From Chloroflexota bacterium (GTDB taxonomy: Bacteria; Chloroflexota; Anaerolineae; Anaerolineales; UBA11579), in NCBI GenBank assembly GCA_013112575.1, contig JABFGG010000025.1:1-54878 (forward strand): 54,878 bases of DNA, in the 5' to 3' direction. Below the pieces are notes generated by a model. That model saw only the letters and a program-made list of their open reading frames with translations, was not told the origin of the DNA and made no database searches. Position 1 is the stretch's first letter, and each line of letters begins with the position of its first letter. The translations under genes and the position numbers were made by a program. This document shows positions 24,531 through 33,568 of the stretch, piece after piece.

Positions 24531-26384
24531 TTAGAAAGGGAAAATCACGGGCAAAGCCAATATTGAGATAAGCAAAGTCAGGATGATCAACGGCAGGCCA
24601 ATCTGCAGGTAGTCGCTGAAGCGGTAGTCCCCGGCGGCCATCACCAGCGTGTTGACCGGCGAAGCCACGGGGGAAGCAAAGGCCATGCTGGCGGCAGTGG
24701 CAACAGCCATGAGGAAAGCCTGGGGTTGCACGCCCAGTGAAATGGCAGAGGCCAGCGCGATGGGGGCGATGAGCACTGTGGTAGCGGTGTTGGAGAGTAC
24801 CTGGCTAAACAGTGATGTAATGGCGAACAGGGCGGCCAGTACAGCCGTTGGGCCATAGGGTCCCAGCCATAGGGTCACACCTTCGGAAACGATCTTGACC
24901 AAGCCTACCGATTCGAGGGCGGTGCTCATGGGTAGCATGCTGGCGACCAGCACAATGCTCTTCCAGTCCACGGCCTGATAAGCGCCATCGGCACTCAGAC
25001 AGCCGGTCAGTACGAATAATAGCGCCGCTAACAAGCTCAGTGCGGCCAGTGGCAGCAGATCCAGAATCAAGCTGATCAATAGCGCCAGGAGGATAAATAG
25101 GGCCAGCGCCTGCCCGCGCCACGAAGCTGTGCTTGCCAGGGCTTCTGGTTGGCCCAGCACTACGAAATCCCTGCGGCGGGCGCGCAAGGATTGAATATTC
25201 TGCCAGGTGCCCTGTACCAGGAGGATGTCGCCAAAACGCAAGGGGGTACGCAGAGGGTCCAGATCCTCCTCAACTCCGGGGCGTAACAAACCAAGTACAT
25301 TCAGGCCATAGATGGTGCCAAAGCGTAAGGCCATTACCGTTTTGCCAAGCAGGCTGCTCTGGGCGCGCATCAATACCTCAGCAATGCCCGCTTCCTGGCT
25401 GATTAACTCTTCGCTTTCTTCAGTATCTACAGGTTGCGCGCCAAGTGTCCAGCGTGTGGCGGCCTGGGTCATGCTGGTTGGCTCTCCCTGTGCCACGAGG
25501 ATGTCATTAGCCTCAATGACCAGGTCGGGCGTAGCGGTCAGGGTTTGTATTTCAGCACGACCAATAAAAGGTCGTGGGCCGCCAGCGCGGTGTATCTCCA
25601 GAACACTGACGCCCAATTCGCTACGCAGGCCTGTGCCTGATAAGGTCCTACCAATCAAACCAGAACCCTTACGCACGCGCAGATGGAAGAGGTTGCCGGG
25701 GAGGCGGTAGCGGTCGATCAATTCTGCGGGGTTTTCAACGGGTTGGCTAGGGATACTAGGCTCACGGTCTGGGAGTAGGCGACGGCCGAAAAGGAGGACG
25801 TAAGCGATGCCGCCAATCACCAAAAGAATGCCCAGCGGCGTAAAGCTGAAGAAATTGAAAGTAGATAAACCGTTCTCCTGTAGCAGGTTAGACACGATCA
25901 GGTTGGGTGGTGTGCCTATCAGGGTTGTGGCGCCCCCCAGCAGTGACGCAAAAGACAAGGGGATAAGCAGGCGTGAAGGGCTTAGTTTGGCGTGACGGGC
26001 CAGCACGATGACAGTGGGGAGCAGGACGGCCACTGTGCCTGTATCACTGAGGAAACTGGAAAACAGTGCCGCGGCAGCCATCAATACAAATGTCAGCCTG
26101 ACGGGATTGTCGCCTGCAATCTTGAGCAAGCGCCGCCCCAACTGATCTGCCAGACCTGTCTCGCGGACCGCGCCACCCACCACGAAGAGGGCTGCGATGG
26201 TGAGAACTACCGGGTTTGAGAATCCGGCAAGAGCGTCCTCGAGGGGCAGTATATTGGTCAGGATTAGGGCCAGTACGACCACCAGAGCCACCATATCCAC
26301 CCGCAACCATTCGGTTACGAAGAACAGGATAGCGACGGCCAGGATGAAGAGAGTGATGATTTGATCGGGAGTGAGTGGATTCAT
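24531..26384 (-). CDS. SLC13/CitT-type transporter with two TrkA-C domains
   Basis: 617 residues with two blocks of membrane helices separated by a cytosolic region of two RCK_C/TrkA-C domains (about 220-300 and 320-400; LVIEANDILVAQG and RFGDILLVQG). The transporter signatures are SSFLSDTGTVAVLLPTVI, GTPPNLIVSNLL and, in the second half, VLSNTATTVLIAPIALASA. This arrangement is found in sodium-coupled di/tricarboxylate or sulfate carriers of the SLC13 family. The anion cannot be assigned. It is convergent with the gene before it and stands alone. Confidence 0.87.
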   Translation of the reverse strand: MNPLTPDQIITLFILAVAILFFVTEWLRVDMVALVVVLALILTNILPLEDALAGFSNPVVLTIAALFVVGGAVRETGLADQLGRRLLKIAGDNPVRLTFVLMAAAALFSSFLSDTGTVAVLLPTVIVLARHAKLSPSRLLIPLSFASLLGGATTLIGTPPNLIVSNLLQENGLSTFNFFSFTPLGILLVIGGIAYVLLFGRRLLPDREPSIPSQPVENPAELIDRYRLPGNLFHLRVRKGSGLIGRTLSGTGLRSELGVSVLEIHRAGGPRPFIGRAEIQTLTATPDLVIEANDILVAQGEPTSMTQAATRWTLGAQPVDTEESEELISQEAGIAEVLMRAQSSLLGKTVMALRFGTIYGLNVLGLLRPGVEEDLDPLRTPLRFGDILLVQGTWQNIQSLRARRRDFVVLGQPEALASTASWRGQALALFILLALLISLILDLLPLAALSLLAALLFVLTGCLSADGAYQAVDWKSIVLVASMLPMSTALESVGLVKIVSEGVTLWLGPYGPTAVLAALFAITSLFSQVLSNTATTVLIAPIALASAISLGVQPQAFLMAVATAASMAFASPVASPVNTLVMAAGDYRFSDYLQIGLPLIILTLLISILALPVIFPF

Positions 26385-26517
26385 TGTGTGAGATGTCTTC
26401 CCTAACGGCTTTGATGGCTGAATTATATCCAGCTAAGGCTGGCCTGGAGCTTGCATCTGCAAATGGGGAAAACCTTTTATGGCGAACAAAAAACCTTTGC
26501 GCTAGTATTAGTTAACT

Positions 26518-27831
26518 ATGAAGTCATTTTCTGCCGTCCACGCCAACACCAGATACAAGTATCTGAGTATGCTTGTCTTATTAGCAAGCTTCTTGCTGGT
26601 CGCCTGTTCAGCGATTCCTGGTTTGCCGCTATCCGTTGGGCAGGAAGTGCAAGCTCCCACGGACACCCCTATTGCTGCTGAATTTGATACGGCGGCCACT
26701 GAGGCCGCGGCAGGGAATGTGCAGGCTACTGCCAATGCCAATCTGAATGCGCAGGCTCCTCTGCCTACAGCAGTCGTCACTCCGACTGTGACGCCTACAG
26801 TCTTCATTGATCCAGCGGCACGACAGGTGCTCACATTTGAAGAAGGGAGCACGGTAGCTGAGGTCTTTGGGGCAGTTGAAGCCTTTAGCGTGATGGAATA
26901 TTTAATCCCTGCGGGGCAACTTCAACGTATGGAGGTAACTCTGCGTACGGCAGATGAAGCATTGGCACTGTCTGTGATCACTGAAGATGGTCTCCAAATA
27001 ACCGGCGACATCGAGGAACAATTCTTCTGGCGAGGCCAGTTGCCTGCCACCACCAACAGCGTGTTGCGCATAGCCGGAAGTACTGAAAGGGTCATCTTCA
27101 GCATCCTGGCAGAGACGCCGGGGCGTATCCAACTGGATGAAGGTGTGCTTTTCGAAACGGTGCAGGGCGAAGTGAGCCCGGAAGATCGCGACGCTGAGTT
27201 TTTGGTGCAGCCCCCCGAAGGTGAAACCCTGACCTTGAAGGTCACAGCTCCTGATAATGATGTCCTAATCAGTGCAACCGGTGCGCAGGATGGACAACTG
27301 TACTTAGGCATTCCGGCTGAGTTTGGCGGTTACCAGATCGAGGTGACCGACCCGCAGGATTACCTGGTGGCCGTATTGGGTACTTCGGGAGCCACACAGT
27401 TCAGCCTGGATGTGAGCATCAAAGTTGTTGAGGAAGAGGATGAGGTGGTGTCGGCTGATGGCACACCCGTGCCTGTGCGCCCGGTTTTGCTGGCCGAGGT
27501 AGACGGCAAAGCCGTGCCACGTTTCTGGCAAACACGTAATGGCAACTATTCCTTTAACGCCGCCTGTGGCTATGTCGATACCATCCCCAAACAAGAGCCG
27601 GAGGGACGCATCAAGCTGCCTGATGGTCTCAGGATATGGATCGTGGAGGATGGCTCCTTTACCTTCGGGGACTGCCTGGTGGATATTTCCTATGGGATCT
27701 TTAGAGGGGACAGTGGCAAGCAGTGGGTCATTATTGCTGACCACCCAGAGAACCGCGAGAATGAATTGCTCAGGACCCTGATCGGTTTGCCGTTACGTCG
27801 GGCAGATGTGATCTACGTGCCTAACCCATAA
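26518..27831 (+). CDS. Large lipoprotein of unknown function
   Basis: 437 residues. A lipoprotein signal ends at lipobox LLVAC (Cys30). A Thr/Ala/Pro linker (about 35-95) is followed by a beta-rich central region with repeated pre-peptidase-like sandwich features (LKVTAPDNDVLISATGAQDG, YQIEVTDPQDYLVAVLG). The C-terminal module has a Cys pair (NAACGYVD and FGDCLVDI). It is not a recognised enzyme and probably sits at the cell surface. It is divergent from the SLC13 gene. Confidence 0.7.
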   Translation: MKSFSAVHANTRYKYLSMLVLLASFLLVACSAIPGLPLSVGQEVQAPTDTPIAAEFDTAATEAAAGNVQATANANLNAQAPLPTAVVTPTVTPTVFIDPAARQVLTFEEGSTVAEVFGAVEAFSVMEYLIPAGQLQRMEVTLRTADEALALSVITEDGLQITGDIEEQFFWRGQLPATTNSVLRIAGSTERVIFSILAETPGRIQLDEGVLFETVQGEVSPEDRDAEFLVQPPEGETLTLKVTAPDNDVLISATGAQDGQLYLGIPAEFGGYQIEVTDPQDYLVAVLGTSGATQFSLDVSIKVVEEEDEVVSADGTPVPVRPVLLAEVDGKAVPRFWQTRNGNYSFNAACGYVDTIPKQEPEGRIKLPDGLRIWIVEDGSFTFGDCLVDISYGIFRGDSGKQWVIIADHPENRENELLRTLIGLPLRRADVIYVPNP

Positions 27832-27875
27832 GATATTTCGACATCATTCCTTTGAGGTTAGTCTCTTTATTAGAC

Positions 27876-28655
27876 TTATTTGTTGCTTTGGGTCTTTTGT
27901 GATTTCTTATTCCCAATATGATGCTTGATGAGCAACTTGGCCAGGTTTTTTGGGTATAAAAACATAATTAGAACGGACCATATTTTGTGTGCGACAAAAA
28001 TGGAAATTAGCAATAGAAAAATTGCAGGGATGAGACCGATAAATATTGATGAAACAAAATCATTTAGATGTGAGATAGCATTAGCAATTATTTCATTCCG
28101 GAGGAATAATCGATAAAGGTTGAATAGGGAAAGAAACATAATCAAATATAAGAAAACAAGCAAAAACCTTAACATAGGAAATTGCCAGAATCGCCATTTC
28201 GGCCGATTGTCATTGATCCTGAATCGACGAAAGTCACGAGTGGTAATCAACTGAAATTCAAACTTCTCGCGTATGTTTTCATGCAACTTCAGAAAATCAG
28301 GAATGATGAGCTCTAATCGCAGCTTGTCTATGCGATGGTACAGAAAATTTCTCCAAAAAGGGGAGCGCAATTTTTGCCGAGCTAATTCCGTGTAGTAAAG
28401 AATAAAAATAAATGCAAACCCGGCCTCAATTCCAAGCGCGGAAAATGGCTCACAAACACCCACAAATGACTGGTTCTCCTGCCACCATTCTGGCTCTTCC
28501 TGCATCATAGTTGCTGGAGTCTCACCAGGAGCCATGATCTTATTTTCAGTGATGTCATAGAGCACTGAGTTAGGCACGTTTATGTGCCAGTTCGCTTGGG
28601 GGCAAGCCATTGAAACCGTGTCCCCTTTGACTTCGAGTCTGAAATCTAATTTCAT
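27876..28655 (-). CDS. AT-rich hypothetical membrane protein
   Basis: 259 residues. A soluble N-terminal part (about 1-75) is followed by one helix (about 75-90), a charged cytosolic stretch and at least two more membrane helices near the C-terminus (about 162-180 and 203-225), ending in a Lys-rich tail. No family is recognised. AT-rich composition and isolation between lipoprotein and BMC operons suggest acquisition by transfer. Confidence 0.6.
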   Translation of the reverse strand: MKLDFRLEVKGDTVSMACPQANWHINVPNSVLYDITENKIMAPGETPATMMQEEPEWWQENQSFVGVCEPFSALGIEAGFAFIFILYYTELARQKLRSPFWRNFLYHRIDKLRLELIIPDFLKLHENIREKFEFQLITTRDFRRFRINDNRPKWRFWQFPMLRFLLVFLYLIMFLSLFNLYRLFLRNEIIANAISHLNDFVSSIFIGLIPAIFLLLISIFVAHKIWSVLIMFLYPKNLAKLLIKHHIGNKKSQKTQSNK

Positions 28656-28743
28656 CTCCTACGCCTCAACATAATTATACTTTTCAAACTTAGGATTGCT
28701 TATTGCAAAGTGAGGTAGGGAAGGGTTATAAACTTTCCTATGC

Positions 28744-28812
28744 TTGACTCTGCCTTTCCAAACCTGCTATAATCACAATGGAACATGTTGGAACAAGTTG
28801 GTATAACTTGTT
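28744..28812 (+). promoter_or_regulatory. BMC operon promoter with GntR-type operator
   Basis: TTGACT (28744-28749), an 18-bp spacer and TATAAT (28768-28773). Just downstream, around and beyond the likely start site, lie the palindrome AACATGTT (28782-28789) and the perfect inverted repeat AACAAGTT-N5-AACTTGTT (28792-28799, 28805-28812). This ends 8 bp before the regulator's ATG, as expected for autorepression by the GntR protein. Confidence 0.82.
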
Positions 28813-28820
28813 GAGACACC

Positions 28821-29612
28821 ATGACTGAGATAACCCAGGCAGGCAAAGCCCTCTACCAGGCAGTGGCGGATTCGCTGATGCAGCAGATTCAAAATGGCGA
28901 GTTGCAGCCCAACGAGCGTATTCCCTCTGAAAGTGAATTAGGGACGATCTTTGGTGTTGGTCGCAACACTGTGCGCCATGCCATCAGTGACCTGGTCAAC
29001 CAGGGTGTGTTGCGCACGGTGCAGGGGGTAGGCACTTTTGTGGCCGATGCTCGTTATGTGAAAACAGCCGAATACTTGTACGGTATGTCCCAGGAAATGG
29101 AGATGCATGGGGTGGAGATCAGCAGTCGTGTTTTGCAGGCCGAGTTGATCGAAGCGGATGCTTTTCTGGCGCGACGCTTGCAGTTGCAATTAGGGGCTGA
29201 GGTAGTGTTCCTTTATCGCCTCCGCATGATGGATGGAGTACCCACAGGTCTTGAGCGCGCTTACCTGCCACATGAACTATGTCTTAATATCCTTGATGAG
29301 CATGATTTTTCCAAAGAATCCCTTTACGGTGTGCTCTCCACCAATTATGGAGCACGTCCCGACCACGCAGAACAGGAAATCGAGGCCAAACTAGCTACTG
29401 ATGAAGTGGCGCGTATGTTGGAATTAGAGCAGCCCGCGGTTGTACTGGTCTTTCACCGTTCCACGCATTTGGCCGATGGCCGCGTGATCGAATACGTTGA
29501 CTCAGAACTTAGGGCTGACCGCTATCGCTTCAATGCCAACCTGCGCCTGCACTCGCCACTAAATGACTTTGTCTTTGAACGCAGGCCCGTGAAAGCCACA
29601 GAACAGGACTGA
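28821..29612 (+). CDS. GntR/HutC-family regulator of the BMC operon
   Basis: 263 residues. N-terminal winged helix (about 8-75) with the GntR signature GELQPNERIPSESELGTIFGVGRNTVRHAISDL, then a UTRA ligand-binding domain (about 95-250; VVFLYRLRMMDGVPTGLERAYLPHEL). HutC-type regulators bind sugars, sugar phosphates or amino-acid derivatives and usually repress. It is the first gene of the BMC operon and lies 8 bp after an AACAAGTT-N5-AACTTGTT palindrome, so autoregulation is likely. A sugar phosphate related to the encapsulated pathway is the plausible effector, by inference from context. Confidence 0.9.
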   Translation: MTEITQAGKALYQAVADSLMQQIQNGELQPNERIPSESELGTIFGVGRNTVRHAISDLVNQGVLRTVQGVGTFVADARYVKTAEYLYGMSQEMEMHGVEISSRVLQAELIEADAFLARRLQLQLGAEVVFLYRLRMMDGVPTGLERAYLPHELCLNILDEHDFSKESLYGVLSTNYGARPDHAEQEIEAKLATDEVARMLELEQPAVVLVFHRSTHLADGRVIEYVDSELRADRYRFNANLRLHSPLNDFVFERRPVKATEQD

Positions 29613-29625
29613 TATACTTGCCGCT

Positions 29626-30171
29626 ATGACTATGCCCACAGATGCCGAACTCAAACAGATCGTACAAGAAGTGTTGCAGCGTACTTTGGAACACCAGCCT
29701 GGAACTGTGCCCACCTCTGGTGGATGCAACGGAAAAACTGTTGCGATTGGTGCAGACCACGGTGGTTTTCAAATGAAAGAAAGTCTGAAAGGCTTCCTGA
29801 GTGAAAACGGATACACCGTCGTGGATTGTGGGACCTATTCCACCGATTCTGTGGACTACCCTGATCTTGCGCAGGCAGTGGCCGTCAAAGTTGCCAGTGG
29901 GGAAGCCTGTCGCGGCATTATTATTGATGGGGCTGGAATCGGCAGTTGCATGGCAGCCAATAAGGTGCGCGGCGTGCGTGCGGCGATGTGTTATGACTAT
30001 GCCACGGCCTTCAACAGCCGCGAACATAACAATGCCAACGTATTGACCCTGGGGGCTGGTCTGATCGGGCTGAACCTGGCGAAACAGATCGTAGACACTT
30101 TTTTGACAACCGAGTTCGGCGGCGGGCGTCACGCCACGCGTGTCGACAAAATTATGGCAATCGAGAAATAG
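29626..30171 (+). CDS. RpiB/LacAB-like sugar-phosphate isomerase with N-terminal encapsulation helix
   Basis: 181 residues; plain RpiB is about 150. Residues 5-22 form an amphipathic helix (AELKQIVQEVLQRTLE) joined by a Pro/Gly/Ser linker, the layout of BMC encapsulation peptides. The enzyme begins at TVAIGADHGGF (38-48). At the position of the catalytic Cys of E. coli RpiB (CGTG) it has Asp101 in IIDGAGIGS, with a Cys at 108; SREHNNANVLTLG is conserved. This suggests ribose/ribulose-5-phosphate isomerase-type chemistry with a changed active site or a different sugar phosphate. First enzyme gene of the BMC operon. Confidence 0.87.
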   Translation: MTMPTDAELKQIVQEVLQRTLEHQPGTVPTSGGCNGKTVAIGADHGGFQMKESLKGFLSENGYTVVDCGTYSTDSVDYPDLAQAVAVKVASGEACRGIIIDGAGIGSCMAANKVRGVRAAMCYDYATAFNSREHNNANVLTLGAGLIGLNLAKQIVDTFLTTEFGGGRHATRVDKIMAIEK

Positions 30172-30172
30172 T

Positions 30173-31099
30173 ATGAGCACTTATAACGTAGAAGAGATCG
30201 TACAGATTGTGACGCGCGAAGTACTTATCGCGCTCAATGCAGAAGAGCAGGCAGTTGAACATGTGCATGGCGACCATTGCACAGTGGAATGTGCCGAAGG
30301 TGTATGTGTCAAGACCTGCTTCGACCGCGTAGGTAACGTCATCAGCGCGGGCGCGGAGCGCCTGACATCCTCACTCGGCGGCATCCCGGATGACCCTAGC
30401 GTCGCCAGGATGATCGACCACACGCTGCTCAAGCCTGATGCTACCCCCGACCAGATCGCGCAATTATGCTTTGAAGCGCGCAAATATAGTTTTGCTTCTG
30501 TGTGCGTTAACCCCACCCACGTCAAATTATGTGCCGACCTGTTGAAAGGAACAGAGGTTAAGGTCTGCACGGTAATAGGTTTTCCCCTGGGTGCTTCGGC
30601 CCCAGACGTCAAAGCCTTCGAGACGGAAACCGCTTTGCGCGATGGCGCCACTGAGATTGATATGGTCATCAACATTGGTGCACTCAAGGGCCGCGATTAT
30701 GATCACGTGGCCAAAGATATTGCCGGGGTGGTGCGGGTAGCACATGCGGCTGGTGCTTTAGTAAAAGTCATTATTGAGACATCTTTGCTCAACAAAGAAG
30801 AAAAAGTAGCAGCTTCGCTGCTCTCCAAAGAAGCCGGGGCGGATTTCGTCAAGACTTCGACTGGTTTCGCTGGAGGTGGAGCTACAGAAGAAGACGTAGC
30901 CCTGATGCGCAGCGTAGTTGGCCCGGACATGGGCGTCAAGGCTTCTGGCGGTGTCAGCGATTTTGATGATGCCCGTCACATGGTAGAAGCTGGCGCGACC
31001 CGTATTGGCGCCAGCGCCGGTGTCAAGATCGTGGCCGGAGAGCAAGAAGCGGGTGGCCTGCAAGTAGCTGCTCCAGTGGCAGCAGGTGGCGCTTACTGA
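30173..31099 (+). CDS. deoC: BMC-associated deoxyribose-phosphate aldolase with Cys/His-rich linker
   Basis: 308 residues from ATG 30173, one base after the rpiB stop. It cleaves 2-deoxyribose-5-phosphate to glyceraldehyde-3-phosphate and acetaldehyde. Schiff-base Lys227 in DFVKTSTGF, Lys256 in GVKASGG and Asp163 in EIDMVINIG are all present. The N-terminal amphipathic helix (5-21, NVEEIVQIVTREVLIAL) is a probable encapsulation peptide. Between helix and enzyme (30-49) lies a cluster of three His and four Cys (HVHGDHC, then Cys40, Cys45, Cys49) that could bind a metal. Its product acetaldehyde is the expected substrate of the aldehyde dehydrogenase in the same operon. Confidence 0.92.
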   Translation: MSTYNVEEIVQIVTREVLIALNAEEQAVEHVHGDHCTVECAEGVCVKTCFDRVGNVISAGAERLTSSLGGIPDDPSVARMIDHTLLKPDATPDQIAQLCFEARKYSFASVCVNPTHVKLCADLLKGTEVKVCTVIGFPLGASAPDVKAFETETALRDGATEIDMVINIGALKGRDYDHVAKDIAGVVRVAHAAGALVKVIIETSLLNKEEKVAASLLSKEAGADFVKTSTGFAGGGATEEDVALMRSVVGPDMGVKASGGVSDFDDARHMVEAGATRIGASAGVKIVAGEQEAGGLQVAAPVAAGGAY

Positions 31100-31392
31100 T
31101 GCGCATAGCCAGAGTGATCGGCAGCACCATCGCCACAATCAAGAACCCGCGTATCGAGGGCACCAAGTTGATGCTGGTGCAGGATACTGATGAAAGTGGT
31201 AAGGACTTGAAGAGTCCACCTTATGCTGCTATTGATCTGGTAGATGCTGGTGTGGGTGACCTGGTATTGACCTGTCATGGCTCGGCCGCTCGCCAGACCC
31301 ATATTACCAAAGACACACCCACAGATGCTGTCATCAACGCTGTACTTGACCATCTGGATGTGGATGGCAAACGAACTTTTGAAAAGGCATAA
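31099..31392 (+). CDS. BMC-P pentameric shell vertex protein (EutN/CcmL family), copy 1
   Basis: 97 residues, typical length. The family start RIARVIGSTIATIKNPRIEGTKLMLV is followed by IDLVDAGVGDLVLTCHGS. Five copies cap the icosahedral vertices of the shell. The ATG overlaps the deoC stop (TGATG), so translation is coupled. It is one of four such genes in this operon and most like the next one. Confidence 0.93.
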   Translation: MRIARVIGSTIATIKNPRIEGTKLMLVQDTDESGKDLKSPPYAAIDLVDAGVGDLVLTCHGSAARQTHITKDTPTDAVINAVLDHLDVDGKRTFEKA

Positions 31393-31395
31393 AGC

Positions 31396-31686
31396 ATGCT
31401 GATCGCACGTGTGATAGGCACAACCGTTGCCACAATAAAAAATGAAAATTTGGAAGGCCGCAAGCTGTTGATCTTGCGGCAGACTGACGAAAGCGGAAAA
31501 GCTGTAGGCAAGCCTTACGTGGCAGTCGATACATTAGATGCTGGTGTGGGTGACCTGGTTTTAACGGCTCACGGTTCCAGCGGTCGCCAGACGGACATTA
31601 CCAAAAATTCCCCGGTGGACGCCGTCATCATGGCCGTGATCGACTCAATGCAAATCGATGGCAAAGTATCGTTTCGAAAAGAGTGA
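31396..31686 (+). CDS. BMC-P pentameric shell vertex protein (EutN/CcmL family), copy 2
   Basis: 96 residues. LIARVIGTTVATIKNENLEGRKLLIL and VDTLDAGVGDLVLTAHGSSGRQTDITK closely match copy 1, indicating a tandem duplication. It starts 3 bp after copy 1. Confidence 0.93.
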   Translation: MLIARVIGTTVATIKNENLEGRKLLILRQTDESGKAVGKPYVAVDTLDAGVGDLVLTAHGSSGRQTDITKNSPVDAVIMAVIDSMQIDGKVSFRKE

Positions 31687-31701
31687 TAAGAAGGATTAGC
31701 G

Positions 31702-33171
31702 ATGGCTGAATTCGATAAAGACCTCCGTTCCATACAGCAGGCCCGCCAGATGGTCACGGCGGCGCGTGATGCACAGCGTATCTGGGCTGAAGCTACCCAG
31801 GAGCAGGTGGATCGCGTCTGTGCTGCCATGGTGGAGGTGGCTTACCAGGCTTCGGAACGTTTGGGACGTATGGCCTCTGAGGAGACCGGCTATGGTGTTC
31901 CCGAACACAAGAAGCTAAAGAACGAATTTGCCTCGAAACATGTCTGGGACGCCATCCGTGACATCAAGACGGTTGGCGTTGTACGCCATGACCCTACCAC
32001 GAAGATCTATGAGATCGCCTGGCCGATGGGTGTGGTGGCTGCCCTGACCCCCAGCACTAACCCAACATCGACCGTGATGAACAAGATTCTCATTTCGGTC
32101 AAGGCGCGCAATGGCATTGTGATTGCTCCACATCCTTCAGCCGTCAATTGTTGTGTGGATACAGCCCAGCTTATGGCCAATGCCGCTTATGAAGCCGGTG
32201 CGCCCGAAGGCCTGATCCATTGCATGAGCGAGGTCAGCCTGCCGGGTACGGATGAGTTGTTGAGCCACCGCTATACAGCTGTCATTCTAGCTACTGGCGG
32301 CACCCCTATGGTGCGCGCAGCCCACTCCAAGGGCAAGCCAGCTTATGGTGTCGGTCCTGGTAACGTACCCGTGTATGTGGATCGCAGCGCCGATCTGGAG
32401 CGGGCAGCAAAATACATCGTTGCCAGCAAAGCTTTTGACCACTCGGTGATCTGTGCAACGGAACAGGCCATCATAGCCGATAAGCCCATTGCCCGCCGAC
32501 TGGAAGAGTTAGTCAAGGCTGAAGGCGCTTATTTTGTGAATGAAGCTCAGGCGGAGGCTTTGCGCAACACACTTTTCCACCCCAACGGTGCTATCAATGC
32601 GGATACGGTTGGTAAATCGCCACAGGTGTTGGCAGCAATGGCTGGCATCACCGTCCCGGAGACGGCCCGCATTCTGGTGGTGCGTTTGAATTCCGTGGGA
32701 CGCGATGAAGCTCTCTCACGAGAAAAGTTGACTACTGTGCTCGGTTGGTATGAAGCCGACGGTTGGGAAGCTGGCTGTGACATCTGCCTGGACATGATCC
32801 ATTTCGGTGGACGCGGGCACAGTCTCATCATCCATGCTACCGATGAAGATGTGATCATGCGCTTTGGGCTTGAAAAACCTGTCTTCCGCATCGCTGTCAA
32901 TACCATGGCAACCTTGGGCGCCATTGGCTTGACAACCAAGGTGATGCCCTCGATGACATTGGGTTCCGGTGGTGTGGGTGGTTCCATCACAGGCGATAAC
33001 ATCACGGTTTATCACCTATTCAATATCAAACGCATGGCCTACGAGGCCGTATCTCCGCCCGAGGCAGCCTTGCGGCCCGGCTCGGTTGGGGCTGGCCCGA
33101 TACATGGCCCCTCATCGCAGGAATTGGCTCAGTTGGTAGAGAAAACTGTAAAAGAAATTTTGGGTACGTAA
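31702..33171 (+). CDS. CoA-acylating aldehyde dehydrogenase of BMC type (EutE/PduP-like)
   Basis: 489 residues, typical for the family. Catalytic Cys251 is in HSVICATEQ. The nucleotide-binding region includes TPSTNPTSTVMNK, and the GVGPGNVPVYV loop is typical of CoA-dependent members. The last 19 residues (SQELAQLVEKTVKEILGT) form an amphipathic C-terminal helix, a probable encapsulation peptide. It would oxidise acetaldehyde from DeoC to acetyl-CoA with NAD inside the shell. It follows the two BMC-P genes with a 15-bp gap containing a ribosome site. Confidence 0.93.
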   Translation: MAEFDKDLRSIQQARQMVTAARDAQRIWAEATQEQVDRVCAAMVEVAYQASERLGRMASEETGYGVPEHKKLKNEFASKHVWDAIRDIKTVGVVRHDPTTKIYEIAWPMGVVAALTPSTNPTSTVMNKILISVKARNGIVIAPHPSAVNCCVDTAQLMANAAYEAGAPEGLIHCMSEVSLPGTDELLSHRYTAVILATGGTPMVRAAHSKGKPAYGVGPGNVPVYVDRSADLERAAKYIVASKAFDHSVICATEQAIIADKPIARRLEELVKAEGAYFVNEAQAEALRNTLFHPNGAINADTVGKSPQVLAAMAGITVPETARILVVRLNSVGRDEALSREKLTTVLGWYEADGWEAGCDICLDMIHFGGRGHSLIIHATDEDVIMRFGLEKPVFRIAVNTMATLGAIGLTTKVMPSMTLGSGGVGGSITGDNITVYHLFNIKRMAYEAVSPPEAALRPGSVGAGPIHGPSSQELAQLVEKTVKEILGT

Positions 33172-33233
33172 AACCGTACTTTGTAGCAGTAACAAAATAA
33201 ATCTAGATAAGAACATTTTCTAAGGAGATTTAC

Positions 33234-33563
33234 ATGGCACAAGATCCAGCATTTATCGCTCTCGGCATGGTCGAGACCCGCGGCCTGGTTGGCGCGGTAG
33301 AAGCGGCTGACGCAATGGTCAAGGCCGCTAATGTAGCCTTGATCGGCTCTGAATACACCGGTGGCGGTTTCGTGACCGTCATGGTGCGCGGCGACGTAGG
33401 CGCTGTTAAAGCAGCCACGGACGCCGGAGCAGCCGCGGCCAAACGTGTTGGCGACCTGGTTTCCGTGCACGTCATCCCGCGCCCGCACGAAAACGTTGAA
33501 ATGATCTTGCCTGACACAGAAAAAGGTCAGGTTGGCGGTCGCAGCGCTAGCAGCAAGAAATAA
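33234..33563 (+). CDS. BMC-H hexameric shell protein
   Basis: 109 residues. Classic single BMC domain: ALGMVETRGLVGAVEAADAMVKAANV, GGFVTVMVRGDVGAVKAATDAGAA and the C-terminal VSVHVIPRPHENVE. It builds the facets of the shell. It is the only BMC-H gene in the operon; most loci carry several. It is preceded by a strong TAAGGAG site and has the longest gap (62 bp) in this part of the operon, so high expression is likely. Confidence 0.95.
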   Translation: MAQDPAFIALGMVETRGLVGAVEAADAMVKAANVALIGSEYTGGGFVTVMVRGDVGAVKAATDAGAAAAKRVGDLVSVHVIPRPHENVEMILPDTEKGQVGGRSASSKK

Positions 33564-33568
33564 GCGTC

